DNA of 64,000 bases from Axinella damicornis (GCA_963931865.1 OZ007512.1:4057121-4121120), one strand, 5' to 3'; shown: positions 21,821 through 32,831, counted from the first letter of the stretch. The notes: generated by a model from the sequence alone, not told the origin. Translations and numbers: made by a program.

Positions 21821-22415
21821 AGGTGCTCCATTCCCACTGTGGTTGGTTGCTCCCCAGGTGCTCCATTCCCACTGTGGTTGGTTGCTCCCCAGGTGCTCCA
21901 TTCCCACTGTGGTTGGTTGCTCCCCAGGTGCTCCATTCCCACTGTGGTTGGTTGCTCCCCAGGTGCTCCATTCCCACTGTGGTTGGTTGCTCCCCAGGTG
22001 CTCCATTCCCACTGTGGTTGGTTGCTCCCCAGGTGCTCCATTCCCACTGTGGTTGGTTGCTCCCCAGGTGCTCCATTCCCACTGTGGTTGGTTGCTCCCC
22101 AGGTGCTCCATTCCCACTGTGGTTGGTTGCTCCCCAGGTGCTCCATTCCCACTGTGGTTGGTTGCTCCCCAGGTGCTCCATTCCCACTGTGGTTGGTTGC
22201 TCCCCAGGTGCTCCATTCCCACTGTGGTTGGTTGCTCCCCAGGTGCTCCATTCCCACTGTGGTTGGTTGCTCCCCAGGTGCTCCATTCCCACTGTGGTTG
22301 GTTGCTCCCCAGGTGCTCCATTCCCACTGTGGTTGGTTGCTCCCCAGGTGCTCCATTCCCACTGTGGTTGGTTGCTCCCCAGGTGCTCCATTCCCACTGT
22401 GGTTGGTTGCTCCCC
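21821..22415. repeat. Minisatellite, 35-bp unit, exactly 17 copies
   Basis: The unit AGGTGCTCCATTCCCACTGT continues GGTTGGTTGCTCCCC. The 595-bp array equals 17 x 35 with no visible variants. It is stop-free in several frames on both strands, hence several overlapping ORFs of more than 200 codons, which I regard as artefacts. Perfect identity suggests very recent expansion or collapse/expansion during assembly. Confidence 0.95.
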
Positions 22416-22908
22416 ATGGCCAGGTGCACGTGTCAGACATGGTTGGGCCAGCACAGATTGCCGACTCAGTGAGAACTGCACCTTAATTGACATAGCCCTC
22501 TTTTATACCCTCTTCTACTGAAGTGGTATCTCTGGATCCTCCAATCAGCAACTTTGACCACAATGGGATCGAGCTCACCCTGAGACAACAACCAGCCTGC
22601 AGGGAACCTATATAATAAACTCTTATGGAGGTAGAATAAAACCTTACAGTTGTTAAGAGCTGCTACGAAGTCTAACAAGGGGCTTCGTTGCTTTTTTCAT
22701 CTTATGGTATAAGTGGAGTGAGTTGTGATGTAAAGCTTTCTTTACTAGTACCTACAAGCATAATATTATGCAGGAGAGTAACTGTTCAGTGATATCAAAG
22801 GGTGGCCAATCAGCTCATGGCAATGGCTACAATAGAATATTCCGTTGCGGTTCATAGCATTCTTTGTACGAATCAATACCAACCAGTCTTGCTATCATGT
22901 TTTCATAG
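22416..22908. other. Spacer before SAM-like exon
   Basis: Non-coding. It contains TATAATAAACTC near 22610 and nothing else I can assign. Confidence 0.35.
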
Positions 22909-23100
22909 ATCATGGAGCTGCTTGATGTGCTGGGAATGACGAAATATCACGAGATGTTTGCAGAGCAATCCATCGACAGGGAGGTACTGGTAGAGTGTGA
23001 TGAGTCCACACTGCAGTACGAGCTCGACATGGACTCCAAAGTGGATCGAATAAGGCTGATGAAGACAGTACTCTTCCCTGGGTGTTCTGAGACGAGAGTA
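22909..23100 (+). pseudogene. SAM-domain-like exon, isolated
   Basis: After an acceptor-like TTTTCATAG, about 55 codons encode a sterile alpha motif pattern: LDVLGMTKYHEMFAEQSID, then LxxCDESTLQYELDM, then a basic KVDRIRLMKTV helix. SAM domains mediate protein oligomerisation. The frame runs on to a stop at 23145 without further domain sequence, and no neighbouring exon could be joined. It may be one exon of a longer gene or an orphan fragment of a duplicated gene. Confidence 0.45.
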
Positions 23101-23145
23101 TCCATATGTGCCAGTTTGATTTTATTAAAAACAAGGACTCTTTAA

Positions 23146-24562
23146 CATTTATTATCATAATTATTTATTTTCATTCAGGAATCATGTGCTTTCTTCGAAT
23201 CATGCTTGTATTTTGTAATTTTCTTGTGTACATGTGTGTTCCTATTCAGATGCGTGTGTAAAGCTAATTGGGTGATCAGCCATTTCACCTGAATGTACTG
23301 AGCATGCAAACGTTTTGCAGGTCAAAAAAAACTGATGAGATTATGAAAACTGCATAGATAGAGAAACCAGAGTAAGAGACATCAGTAGTCCATGTTATAC
23401 CAAAGAATGAATTTAAGTGTACAGACCCCAAAAAATAATGCCAGCGTTTGTCACAAAATCATGATATGCCATCTAGACCTCTCCAACCAAGTGCTCAGTT
23501 ATGGAATGGCCTATGTAGCAGTGTCCAGGGTTTGATCGTGTTCAGGGTCATACGTGGTCGCTTTCAATCCCAAATCATTACTTACGGCTTTGGCTATGAT
23601 CTTCCCTCTACCTCTTTCCTCTTCACACCCACCTGTGCAAATACAATGTACCAACTCACAGTACAAACACACCTAGTGTCTCACAGTAGGAACACACAAC
23701 TCCCATAATGATTCTATGACCACCATCCCCAGCAGGTACACATAAACCAGCAGAGAATATGCTTAACAGATGAAGTCTTTGGTGCCAAGTGATTGTGAAA
23801 GGGCCTGTAGTATGACAGGGAATGTCGGTTAACCCTTTTAAAGTTACTGCAAAAAGGGTTAATGATGGTAGCTGAATAGGGTTCACCGTGAACTGAAACT
23901 CACTGAAGTAGACGTCTAAGGATAATAGTTATCATCTTAGGGGGCTAACCATAGTTTATGACCTTCTCAGCAGAATATACGTACCCCGTGCACTACTTTG
24001 ACATGATAAGGCAGGCCTACAACCAACTTTTAATGCAGCATGCACGAAGAGACAGCTAGGCCTACCGATTTTTAATACAGTGATGTCAGCATGCAGAATG
24101 AGATGCCGTAAGTTGCAGGAGTAAAGTTAGAAACAGGGTGTGGCCAAGTTGTATAAATTAGAAACAAGACTTTCACTCAGCTTTTCTCAGCCTCTCTAGT
24201 ATTTTCTGAATTCCGACTCTTCTCAGCCTTCAACTGTGAATTAAGCCTTCAACAAGGCTTTCACTGCTCAAACTGCTGATTTTTGTGTGCTCCACAGACA
24301 CAAACTGATCACTCTACCCGTGCAATGTGCATGTGCACAGCCCCTAATCCTTCTAGCCAGTGAATAGAAGGTCGTAGCACAGTGCTGAATATCGTCAACC
24401 CCCCGGGAAAACTGCATGGACCATAATAATTATAGCAATAGCAGACAATTTTCACATTGTGGTTGTATGGAAGTAACACAAGATTCTGGGAAATTAAACA
24501 AATGCGCAAACAGTGGATTCGACATCAGGCACTTTCTTTTTCGGGCGGGGCCTAGGTACGAG
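23146..24562 (+). other. Spacer with partial duplicon head block
   Basis: TTCTATGACCACCATCCCCAGCAG at 23711-23734 and the following 200 bp match the duplicon head at positions 1-240 but are not followed by a kinase gene before the gap. The last bases before the gap (GGGCGGGGCCTAGGTACGAG) resemble the end of the GGGAACGAGGCTAG MITE family. No gene is visible. Confidence 0.5.
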
Positions 24563-24762
24563 NNNNNNNNNNNNNNNNNNNNNNNNNNNNNNNNNNNNNN
24601 NNNNNNNNNNNNNNNNNNNNNNNNNNNNNNNNNNNNNNNNNNNNNNNNNNNNNNNNNNNNNNNNNNNNNNNNNNNNNNNNNNNNNNNNNNNNNNNNNNNN
24701 NNNNNNNNNNNNNNNNNNNNNNNNNNNNNNNNNNNNNNNNNNNNNNNNNNNNNNNNNNNNNN
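24563..24762. other. Assembly gap of exactly 200 N
   Basis: A round-number run of N marks a scaffold join of unknown size. Orientation and order of what follows (copy 4 on the minus strand) relative to copies 1-3 therefore depend on scaffolding. Confidence 0.99.
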
Positions 24763-24883
24763 GTGGTGAGGTGGGGGTCAAGCATATTACCCTCATGTAG
24801 TAGCTAGGGAGAACATGTCAGAGTTAGTGCAAGGCTGCCATGTACATATCTGCAATCCTCTGCTCCCACTCTTTCCCCTCTCA

Positions 24884-24927
<44 letters not shown>

Positions 24928-25232
24928 TCATTCCCCCCCCATCCCCCCACCCTCTCCTCCACCTGTTGCCCACTCCTCGGACTATCCATGCTCCCTGATC
25001 GTGGAACTCCTGTGGTGCTACAGTTCCTATAGACTATCCTGTGGGAAAGAAGATGGAGTTAAATCGGCTCTAAACCAAGAGCTGTTTGCTCTCAAGTGAG
25101 TTGGTGGATGACTGGAGGGGGGGGAACTCAGTCCATCCGACTCCCGTTTCAAAATCTCATAGTATTGATGTGATATGTACATGCAAATAGTATACATTAT
25201 GACGTACTATAAAAATAAACATCCCAGTACAT
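24763..25232 (-). repeat. Duplicon tail block 4, inverted, with poly-C tract
   Basis: It reads in the opposite orientation to the other tails: a C run at about 24887-24924, followed by CCCCCCC-rich sequence and TCAAGTGAGTTGGTGG, the complement of the tail motif. It lies directly downstream of the minus-strand copy 4. No gene is present. Confidence 0.65.
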
Positions 25233-27473
25233 CTATTCTTGAAGGATTGCAATTTCCACCATGTCAGTCTTTCTAACTATTTTTCCAAACGACACACGTA
25301 TGTTGCCTCCCACCACCATCAGTTTGTTGCCAGGGAGGACTGCTACTAGAGTGTCATATCGTGCGGTGGGCATGTGGCTGATGACCTCCCAGGAGTTGGT
25401 TGCTGGGTTGTATTGGTGAATGGCAGTAGTGAAGTTTTTAACGCTGTCATCACACCCACCAACTGCTAGCAGCTGTCCACAGAGGGTGGCACAGCTGGAT
25501 GAGCGAACTGGGAGATCGGCGACTCGGTGCCAGACTTCTTGCAGAGTCAAGGTCTCCAACCTTGCTCCTAGTGACTGAGGTCGACAAGACTGTAGGAGGT
25601 CAGCCATGGAACAAGCAAGCACTGATCTTGGTTTTATGCTCCTGTCATACCCCAGCAAGAAGATGCGGTCTTGGCAGATTGTTGCAGAAGCGTATCTGAG
25701 TGCAAAAGGTAGACTGCTGGCAGTGGACCACTGTAGAGTCTCCATGTCCATCACTTCTACTATGTGCTGTAGTTTGTAGTCCCATCCACCTCCTCCAGCC
25801 ACGACCAGGGACTTTCCACTGCACACAGCTGCAGTGCCATTACGTTTGGTTGGCATGGGTGGGAAGCGCTCCACCCACTTCCCCTCACCAGCCAAACTGA
25901 AGAGTTGGTTTGTAACATTGCTACCCGGCCCTCCCCCGATGGTGGTCAGGAGACCACTGACTACTGCCAGGCTGCAATACTTGTGAGGGCTCTGAGGGAG
26001 TGAGGACCACAACTGTTTTTCAGAGTCATAGGAATACACATCATTGGATCCATAGGGATTAAAATAAGCCTTGTTGCCATCCACTACAGATGATGGTGAT
26101 ACCATCTCACGTGGAGCCGTCCCACACTTCCTCCAGTGTAAGCAGAGTGGTCCCTTTCTTGCACTCTGACCTCTGACTTGGAGTTTGGCTGTTGGCTGAT
26201 CACAGGTCTGCTGCTGCAGCTCCCTGATTTGCCGGTCCTTTGCCACAAGACGTTGCTCAAGGTCATGAATTTTTGTATCGCTGTCCAGATGTTTATGTTG
26301 GAAGTCTGCGGTTACTTGCTCGTTTGCTTCCAGCTGTTGGTTTAGCTGTCGGAGTTGCCTTTCCCTGGTGGCAATTGTACGATCTTTCTCTTGCAGTTGT
26401 GTTTCTTTGGTGGCGATTGTACGATCTTTCTCTTGAAGTTGCATTTCATTGGTGGCGATTGTACGATCTTTCTCTTGTAGTTGTGTTTGTCTGTCTTGGG
26501 CTTCTGCTTGCAGTTCTCTGATTCGCACACGTTCTCCATCAGTTGTGGCCCTTTGTCCTTGCTGCACACTTTCACCGTACTGTGGAGCTTCTTTCAGAGC
26601 AGCTAGACGATTGCAGAGCTCCTGAGCTGAGGGCCTTTCTCTGTCTCTGTCCTTCAGACAGTCGAGGGCAACTGGCAGCAGGGGATGAGCTGGGTCAACC
26701 AGGTTGATGTGTGATCGGCGACGTTCATCTTCAGGAATAGGCACGTTGACTTGTCCAGTGGGGAATCGCGGGTCGTCAATTTCCATAATTTTACAGCGTG
26801 CACTAGGATTGGGAAACTGCCTACTGAGAATCTGAATGTCTAGTACACCAAACGAGAAGCAGTCGAGCTTGTTAGTGTAAACTGGTGCATCATACAGTGC
26901 TTCTGGTGGCATGTATGCCAGTGTGCCCGGGCACATGGTCATTGGTGTCATGCGAGGGTTTGCATCAGCTAGCTTTGACATTCCGAAATCTGTGACCTTG
27001 GCTTTGTATCCAGGACCAATCAGCAACACATTGTTGCTGGAGAGGTCACGGTGTACGATGCCATTTGAGTGGAGGTAGGCGAGGGCCAGGACTATACCAT
27101 GACAAATATCTACTTGGATGTGGAAGGGGAGTGGTTCCTCGGATTGCTCCAGGAATCGGGTCAGACTACTATCCATGAGTTCCATGAGTAGCACAGGCAG
27201 CCCAGACTCGGGATCCCTACTCACCCCCAAGTACTGCACGATGTGGGGGTGTCTGACTCCACTCAGGAATTGGCACTCTTGCTCGAATCGCTCCATGATC
27301 TTTCGTGTACCTGGATCATTTGTCTCAAATAGCGTTGGGTGAACTATTTTGGCTGCACATGGTAGCTCATCGCATAGAGCTCTGTAGACAGCTCCATATG
27401 ATCCCACACCAAGGGAGGACGTTTTGATGATTCGAACGATTTGATAGCCAAAGTGGCCCTGTGGTTGTGCCAT
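25233..27473 (-). CDS. TKL-like protein kinase / coiled coil / Kelch propeller, copy 4 (746 aa)
   Basis: It starts at the conserved MAQPQG Met (CAT at 27471-27473); the frame is open further upstream without a conserved start. Kinase motifs are complete: LGVGSYGAVY, CAAKI, HRDLSSNN, DFG, MPPEAL. The coiled coil has three LQEKDRTIAT-type repeats. The Kelch region differs from copies 1-3 mainly in loops between blades (NPYGSND, GGWDYKLQH, NIRVSFGKIV). No frameshift. The flanks mirror those of the plus-strand copies: promoter-like block upstream at 27595-27665, tail block with poly-C downstream. Role as for copy 1; the propeller ligand is unknown. Confidence 0.9.
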   Translation of the reverse strand: MAQPQGHFGYQIVRIIKTSSLGVGSYGAVYRALCDELPCAAKIVHPTLFETNDPGTRKIMERFEQECQFLSGVRHPHIVQYLGVSRDPESGLPVLLMELMDSSLTRFLEQSEEPLPFHIQVDICHGIVLALAYLHSNGIVHRDLSSNNVLLIGPGYKAKVTDFGMSKLADANPRMTPMTMCPGTLAYMPPEALYDAPVYTNKLDCFSFGVLDIQILSRQFPNPSARCKIMEIDDPRFPTGQVNVPIPEDERRRSHINLVDPAHPLLPVALDCLKDRDRERPSAQELCNRLAALKEAPQYGESVQQGQRATTDGERVRIRELQAEAQDRQTQLQEKDRTIATNEMQLQEKDRTIATKETQLQEKDRTIATRERQLRQLNQQLEANEQVTADFQHKHLDSDTKIHDLEQRLVAKDRQIRELQQQTCDQPTAKLQVRGQSARKGPLCLHWRKCGTAPREMVSPSSVVDGNKAYFNPYGSNDVYSYDSEKQLWSSLPQSPHKYCSLAVVSGLLTTIGGGPGSNVTNQLFSLAGEGKWVERFPPMPTKRNGTAAVCSGKSLVVAGGGGWDYKLQHIVEVMDMETLQWSTASSLPFALRYASATICQDRIFLLGYDRSIKPRSVLACSMADLLQSCRPQSLGARLETLTLQEVWHRVADLPVRSSSCATLCGQLLAVGGCDDSVKNFTTAIHQYNPATNSWEVISHMPTARYDTLVAVLPGNKLMVVGGNIRVSFGKIVRKTDMVEIAILQE

Positions 27474-28316
27474 TGTTGCTGTGGATACCTGGACACAGAG
27501 ACAGGACATGATGCTGAAAACCCTTTCTTCTACCTTATGTTCTACTAGTAGGTGAATTCAAAGCTTGCTATCACTGATCAAATGACAGAATGTCCTACTG
27601 TAGAGGTAGACACGCCCACTAACTGACCCCACTCAATGTCCCATATTCTAGTATCAGTACTGGTAGAAGTGTCTGCAAACTGCTATTTCAGTGTCCACAC
27701 TCAGTTCAGTACCTCACCTGACACTGCAGTGAGGTTTCACTGTCTATTGCACACAAGTTCGAGACAAGCAGTTCGCTGGTAGAATCACCTCTTGCTATAT
27801 AACAGAATTCACTACAATCAGGAGATTCCAGTACTTCCAAATAAGGTATTACAACATGCCACTAGGCTATGAATTCTGACACACTGTCACTAGTGAATTT
27901 GAGGCTGGGATAGCTATGGTGCAGTTTTGCGTGTGTAGATGCATGTGTGATATGACACACACACACACACAATGATATGACTTCATGAGACTTTCAGCTT
28001 CATTATGAGTGATTATGTCACTTCCGGCAATGTCCTTGTGTGAGGGTGGGACGGGTGGAGGTGGGTGGGTGCACCCGAAGGGTGCAAGCAGCATGGCCAT
28101 GTGTCTGGGGCTCGGCTGTAGGAATGCCTTTACTGTTGGCACTGCATGGGGTTTCCATATTTGGCACGCTTTTGTGGGCTTCCAGAGAGCCTTGATTGAA
28201 TGTTTGATAATTGATGGGTGTGGTCCAATAGCTGAAGTTAGGGTATGAATATGGGCTCTGGAACTGCTGTGGGTAGTTAGCAGGTGAAACATTTCTGACA
28301 ACAATTTCCTTTCCAT

Positions 28317-28351
<35 letters not shown>

Positions 28352-29225
28352 GGCCCAGGTGCTGTTGGTGGTCATGGAGGCAGTGGACCCCGGAACCTCT
28401 GGCAGAGAACGTCCTCCTGCAGGCAAGAGCGCATGAAAGAACAATGATGTCATCATGCGCTCTTGCTACAGGTGAGTCACCCAAGATGATAACTATGGGT
28501 ATACACCTATCCTCAGAACTCTAGCTAGTAGCTACAGTGCTCTGTTCAGCTGTCATCAAAGGACAGAACTGAAATATAGTGCATCACACATTACACATTA
28601 CAAGTCACTTATCTTGCTATCGAAGGCTGGTTGCCTACACCATCATACTGCTGGCAGTGCCCTTTGTGGTTTAATCTCTTTGTGGAAGCAACCACTTAAA
28701 TACTTGGCTAGGCAAGGCTTCACAAGGCTTTTGAATTGTGTGAATCTCATTATGTAGCTGAATTTCTGGCCAGAATACTGCTCTTGGTGTGTGTGGACTA
28801 GCTTCCTCATTAGAGACCCATGGCACCATTGTAGTATGAGATGGACGGAATTGGCCAAGAGCACAGACTATTGAAAATTATCTAGTGGGTGTGGTTAGAG
28901 TTACGAATCAGTACAGGATAGCTTCAAGGGCACTTGTGTGAAGTTTGGAGACTAAATGCTGTACAGAACTAGAATATTAATGAGGTGCATATATGACTTA
29001 AAGCAACCTCCGATTCAGTAGTTAAGGTAGGAAACACGGCATCGGCGAAATCGCGCAATTTTGCTCATGAATAATTAATGAGATGACATCACTCGCATAC
29101 AGTTATTTAGAGTTATTGATCTGTTTACGTTTTCCCATGGCGGCAACCGGAATAAACAAGGGGGGCTTCTCTCTTTGATGCGGCTAGCGGCCCTTTCGAG
29201 TTTCAAATCGGTACTCTGATGTGGC
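27474..29225 (-). repeat. Duplicon head block 4, inverted
   Basis: It includes the inverted promoter-like block (about 27595-27665), CA microsatellites (27956-27972, 28319-28350) and GGTGAGTCACCCAAGATGATAAC. CACACCATCATACTGCTGG near 28637 is the complement of the head motif. The 205-codon minus-strand ORF at 27867-28484 reads through a microsatellite and matches no family. Confidence 0.6.
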
Positions 29226-29770
29226 CAGAGTGTTGACCTTTCGGCATTACAGGCCCCGCCCATTTTCGTGTTAGGGCGAATTTGGCTGGTTTGGTAGCTG
29301 GACTGGGCTGGTGAGAGGGAGTAGATGTGTGGCCAAAACTCAGTAACCGAGAGGTGAACGTGGAAAAGCATCCCTAGTTTTGCAGGGGGTAGGTTGACCT
29401 TTTGGAAACTGGCATTGGCTTTGGTCTGTTTTAGTTGGCGTGCGTGGAATTTTTTTTGAAAGCCTAGGGTAGCCAAACCTCTGTTTTTGAGGGTGGCAGT
29501 GAGCTTTGGGCTGTAGCCTGCAAGTGAGGAGAGCAGGTGGTAAATCCATCCGTAGTTTTTGGGCCTGTTTTGTGTGTGTATTGATGATGGGGTCAGAGTG
29601 TGGGTGGGGCCTTGGAGAGGGTCCAAATTTTCAGTTTCGTAGAGGGCCTTAAAATTGAGTTTTAGGGCATTTTCAAGCAGAGGGAGCAGTTTGATGCAAA
29701 GTATTGCTGAAACTTGTGTACGCTTTGATGCTGCCCATTTATCCATCAACTTGGTTTCGGAGATCGTGGT
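29226..29770. repeat. Dispersed repeat A, copy 2
   Basis: Near-identical to 13106-13625 in the same orientation. The minus-strand ORF is longer here (233 codons to 29075) but is lost where homology ends, which argues against a real gene. Differences between the two copies include several amino-acid-changing ones. Confidence 0.6.
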
Positions 29771-29987
29771 ACCCATGTTTACTACCTTAATGATGGGTTA
29801 AGAATTGTGATCTGTCACACGCTACTGTGGCAGTTTCAAAAGTCACTTGCACCAAAGGACTTCACCTACCATTATGATGGCGTAGGCAACCATCTTAACA
29901 GGTGAAGTCCTGTGCTCTTAATGTGATAGACTCTTGGTAAGGGTTGGAAAGTATGCGGTAGGCAACCATATAGTGGTACGTTGCCTA
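29771..29987. repeat. Partial duplicon head sequence
   Basis: Contains TTGCACCAAAGGACTTCACCT and GGCGTAGGCAACCATCTTAAC fragments of the head block in both orientations. Non-coding. Confidence 0.5.
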
Positions 29988-30399
29988 CACCATCATACTG
30001 CTGAGTCAGTAGTCGTAGAACCATCATACTGCTGGGACAGTAGTCGTAGAACCATCATACTGCTGGGACAGTAGTCGTAGAACCATCGTACTGCTGGGAC
30101 AGTAGTCGTAGAACCATCATACTGCTGGGACAGTAGTCGTAGAACCATCATACTGCTGGGACAGTAGTCGTAGAACCATCATACTGCTGGGACAGTAGTC
30201 GTAGAACCATCATACTGCTGGGACAGTAGTCGTAGAACCATCATACTGCTGGGACAGTAGTCGTAGAACCATCATACTGCTGGGACAGTAGTCGTAGAAC
30301 CATCATACTGCTGGGACAGTAGTCGTAGAACCATCATACTGCTGGGACAGTAGTCGTAGAACCATCATACTGCTGGGACAGTAGTCGTAGAACCATCAT
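29988..30399. repeat. Minisatellite, 31-bp unit, about 13 copies
   Basis: The unit is ACCATCATACTGCTGGGACA followed by GTAGTCGTAGA, at 31-bp spacing from 30020 to 30392. ACCATCATACTGCTGGGA is the complement of the duplicon head motif, so this array seems to be seeded by the same sequence as the 45-bp array, on the opposite strand. Confidence 0.95.
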
Positions 30400-31124
30400 G
30401 GGAGTGTGCTGTTACTGTGATGGACGGAATTGGCCAAGAGCACAGACTATTGAAAGTTAACAAGTGGGTGTGGTTAGAGTCACAAATCAGTACAGGATAG
30501 CTTCAAGGGCACTTGTGTGAAGTTTGGAGACTAAATGCTGTACAGAACTGGAATATTAATATGGTGCATATAAGAGACCCATGGACTTAAAGCAACCTCA
30601 AATTCGGTAGTTAACGAATTGTGATCTACTATGGCAGTTTCACAAGCCAATTACACCAAAGAACTTCACCTGTTAAGCATTTCACTACTGGTTGCCTACA
30701 CCATCATATATAGCTACTGGTCATAGGGCCCGTTATGGGAGTGGTGTGTGCTCTTACTGTCTTTGAGAGTTGGCCTGTCTTTGAGAGTTGGCCTGTCTTT
30801 GAGAGTTGGCCTGTAGCAGTGCCCTTTGTCTGCCCTGTGTGGCCTTTTTTGAAAAAATTAATTGTCTCGGCTGATTGCTTGCAAGACTGATACAAGTGTT
30901 GGACACTACAGATGGTTTAACAAGATTTGCTCGGTAGCTAGCTATAGCTCTGAGATTAGATCAAATCTTGGCGCATGCCGCCGTACTGGTCAAAGACTTT
31001 TACAGTGTGTCAACAGGCAAATACGTCACAATTTGTTGCACCAATAGACACATATGATGGACAAACTTCAATGAAAGGCGCACTGGTCATACCTTTGACT
31101 TGGACTGAAAAAGTATACGCGAGC
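30400..31124. repeat. Partial duplicon head copy and 18-bp triplication
   Basis: TGATGGACGGAATTGGCCAAGAGCACAGAC... (30419 on) repeats sequence at 28838-29000. TGTCTTTGAGAGTTGGCC occurs three times in tandem at about 30758-30813. No gene is visible. Confidence 0.6.
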
Positions 31125-31203
31125 AGCCTTGTTCCCAGGCTCCTCCCCAGATTTTTTGTCGCATATTGTACAGGAGCCTGGTGAGGAGCCTGGGAACAAG
31201 GCT
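31125..31203. mobile_element. Palindromic MITE, 79 bp
   Basis: AGCCTTGTTCCCAGGCTCCTC at the left end is the complement of the right end, with a loop of about 30 bp. The ends belong to the same family as the MITEs at 62251 and 63164 (AGCCTCGTTCCCAG). Confidence 0.7.
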
Positions 31204-31305
31204 CTACACGAGCACACAGACAAAGTGGCTTGAAGAGAAGACTTAGATTAAATTTGTCAATGGAGGAATACTGATGTAGTCTACGAGCATCTATAGGTAG
31301 CTACA

Positions 31306-31570
31306 CGTTGCCTACGTTGGTCAGTGGTTTCTCGTTGCCTTCTTAGCCATCTCCTCTCTTGGTCAGCTTGTAGTCGTTGCTCTCTCTGTTCCGGACTCTC
31401 TTGTTCAGGCCTTTTTTGCCGTTGCCTTTTTCTCAGTCAGCTTGTATAGTCTACGTTCTTGGCGCTCCTCAGACGATCATTCTTGCGTATACCTTGTAGT
31501 CCGACTTCTTTGCTGTTTTAGCCTCTCTTGATGAAATCTCACATGATCTTGTTCTTCAGTTGTCTAGCAC
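31306..31570 (-). pseudogene. Decayed Helitron-type arginine/glutamine-rich repeat region
   Basis: On the minus strand about 35 codons at 31306-31411 read SPEQREQRLQADQERR followed by WLRRQRETTDQRRQR. Broken frames upstream (to 31570) give SSEERQERRL and FHQERLKQQRSR. Repeats of the S/T-xEQRxxRL type are, from my knowledge, common in the N-terminal part of animal Helitron helicase-like proteins. No Rep or helicase domain is present, so this is a remnant at best. Confidence 0.35.
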
Positions 31571-31976
31571 AGTGGGGTGCGGCCACATGCGCATTACTAG
31601 TTAGTAAATCCGTCGCGCATGCGCTCCAGCTATGCGGACAGACAGACAGACGTATACATACCCAGCACTGTGTCTCGGCGCTTCGGTGCCGAGAAAAATG
31701 AGCCCTTTCACCTTGGCAACCACTTGAAATACTTGACTAGGCAAGGCTTCACATGGCTTCTGTGAATATCATTATATGCACCTCTCAGATGATTTTGCCT
31801 GGGGAACACTGCTCTTGGTGTGTGTGTGTGTGGCTGGCATGTGTGTATCCGTTGTGTTTTCACAGGTGGGCGTGGTGGTGGGTTTGGTAGTGGAGTTTGG
31901 AGGGGAGGAGGGGGAGGGAGGATTCTGATCCCTAAAGCTGTGTCTCCAGTCATGGTACAGTAAGAATGGGCCTACC
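31571..31976. other. Spacer
   Basis: Contains ACTTGAAATACTTGACTAGGC (a head-block fragment) and a GTGTGTG tract near 31815. No gene. Confidence 0.4.
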
Positions 31977-32831
31977 TAGCGTAACCTACCAATTATCGTC
32001 ACCTGAATTTGCATGATTTGCAGCATCGTCTAGGAACGGTTCCAGGACACCAAACTTGCACCGACGTATAGACCGTCACGCCCTCTATAAGCCCTACCAC
32101 CGTTAAAGCTGTTACGTATTTCCGGCTTTTAGCGGTGCACTAGCGAATGCAACCTCACGCAAATCAATTATCGGCACCCTGTACGTATTATCGTCACTGC
32201 CTAGTACTCCCATAGATAATCCTGGGTCAATTATCGGCACATGCTGATGGCATCGACTCACCTCCATCCCCTGAAGGCCACAAAAATCCACCAAATATCC
32301 CCCAGGTTCATGACCATTCTATCTATCACCCAGTGAAAAAAAAAACACCAAAGCATGCAACCCCTTCAATATATGAATTTTTGAATAAAATTCGTTCATC
32401 ACACTACACAGTAAAAGCAAAACAATTCTCTTTCTTCCACATCCAGTACGTGGCACATTCGTGGAGCCATCTCTTGCACACTCACTCCACCCATTCTGAT
32501 CCAGCACAGTCATGCTAGTCGTCCTCAAAAGTCTGAGCAGTGGCAGGAGAGGATCCAAGGTCGCGGTCTCCCCCTACGCTTGTTTTGATTAGACATGAAC
32601 AGCCCTACAACATAAAATGGCTAAAAGGACAGTAAATGACATCCAGTTATAACCTTTTAAACAAAGACAAACCTTCTGCAAAGCTTCAGCCTTGTAAACA
32701 GCTTGCGCGACGATGACGTAATGCGAATGGAATCCGTATTTTCGCCGCTTACTCTCCGTTTACTAAGCGCCGATAATTGGTATGTCAGGTGCCGATAATA
32801 AGGGCATGCCGATAATTGGTGGTTTACGCTA
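31977..32831. mobile_element. Non-autonomous DNA transposon with TAGCGTAA termini, 855 bp
   Basis: The left end TAGCGTAACCTACCAATTAT and the right end (complement TAGCGTAAACCACCAATTAT) form imperfect terminal inverted repeats. Subterminal AATTATCGGCA motifs recur internally at about 32164 and 32227 and, inverted, near 32770, 32793 and 32810. I could not define a target duplication or a transposase. Superfamily unknown. Confidence 0.6.

Noticed and set aside
21652..22521. Six overlapping ORFs of more than 200 codons
   Set aside because: Explained by the 17 x 35-bp stop-free array; identical content in all frames.
27867..28484. 205-codon minus-strand ORF
   Set aside because: Runs through CA microsatellite in a duplicon head; not preserved in the other three head blocks.
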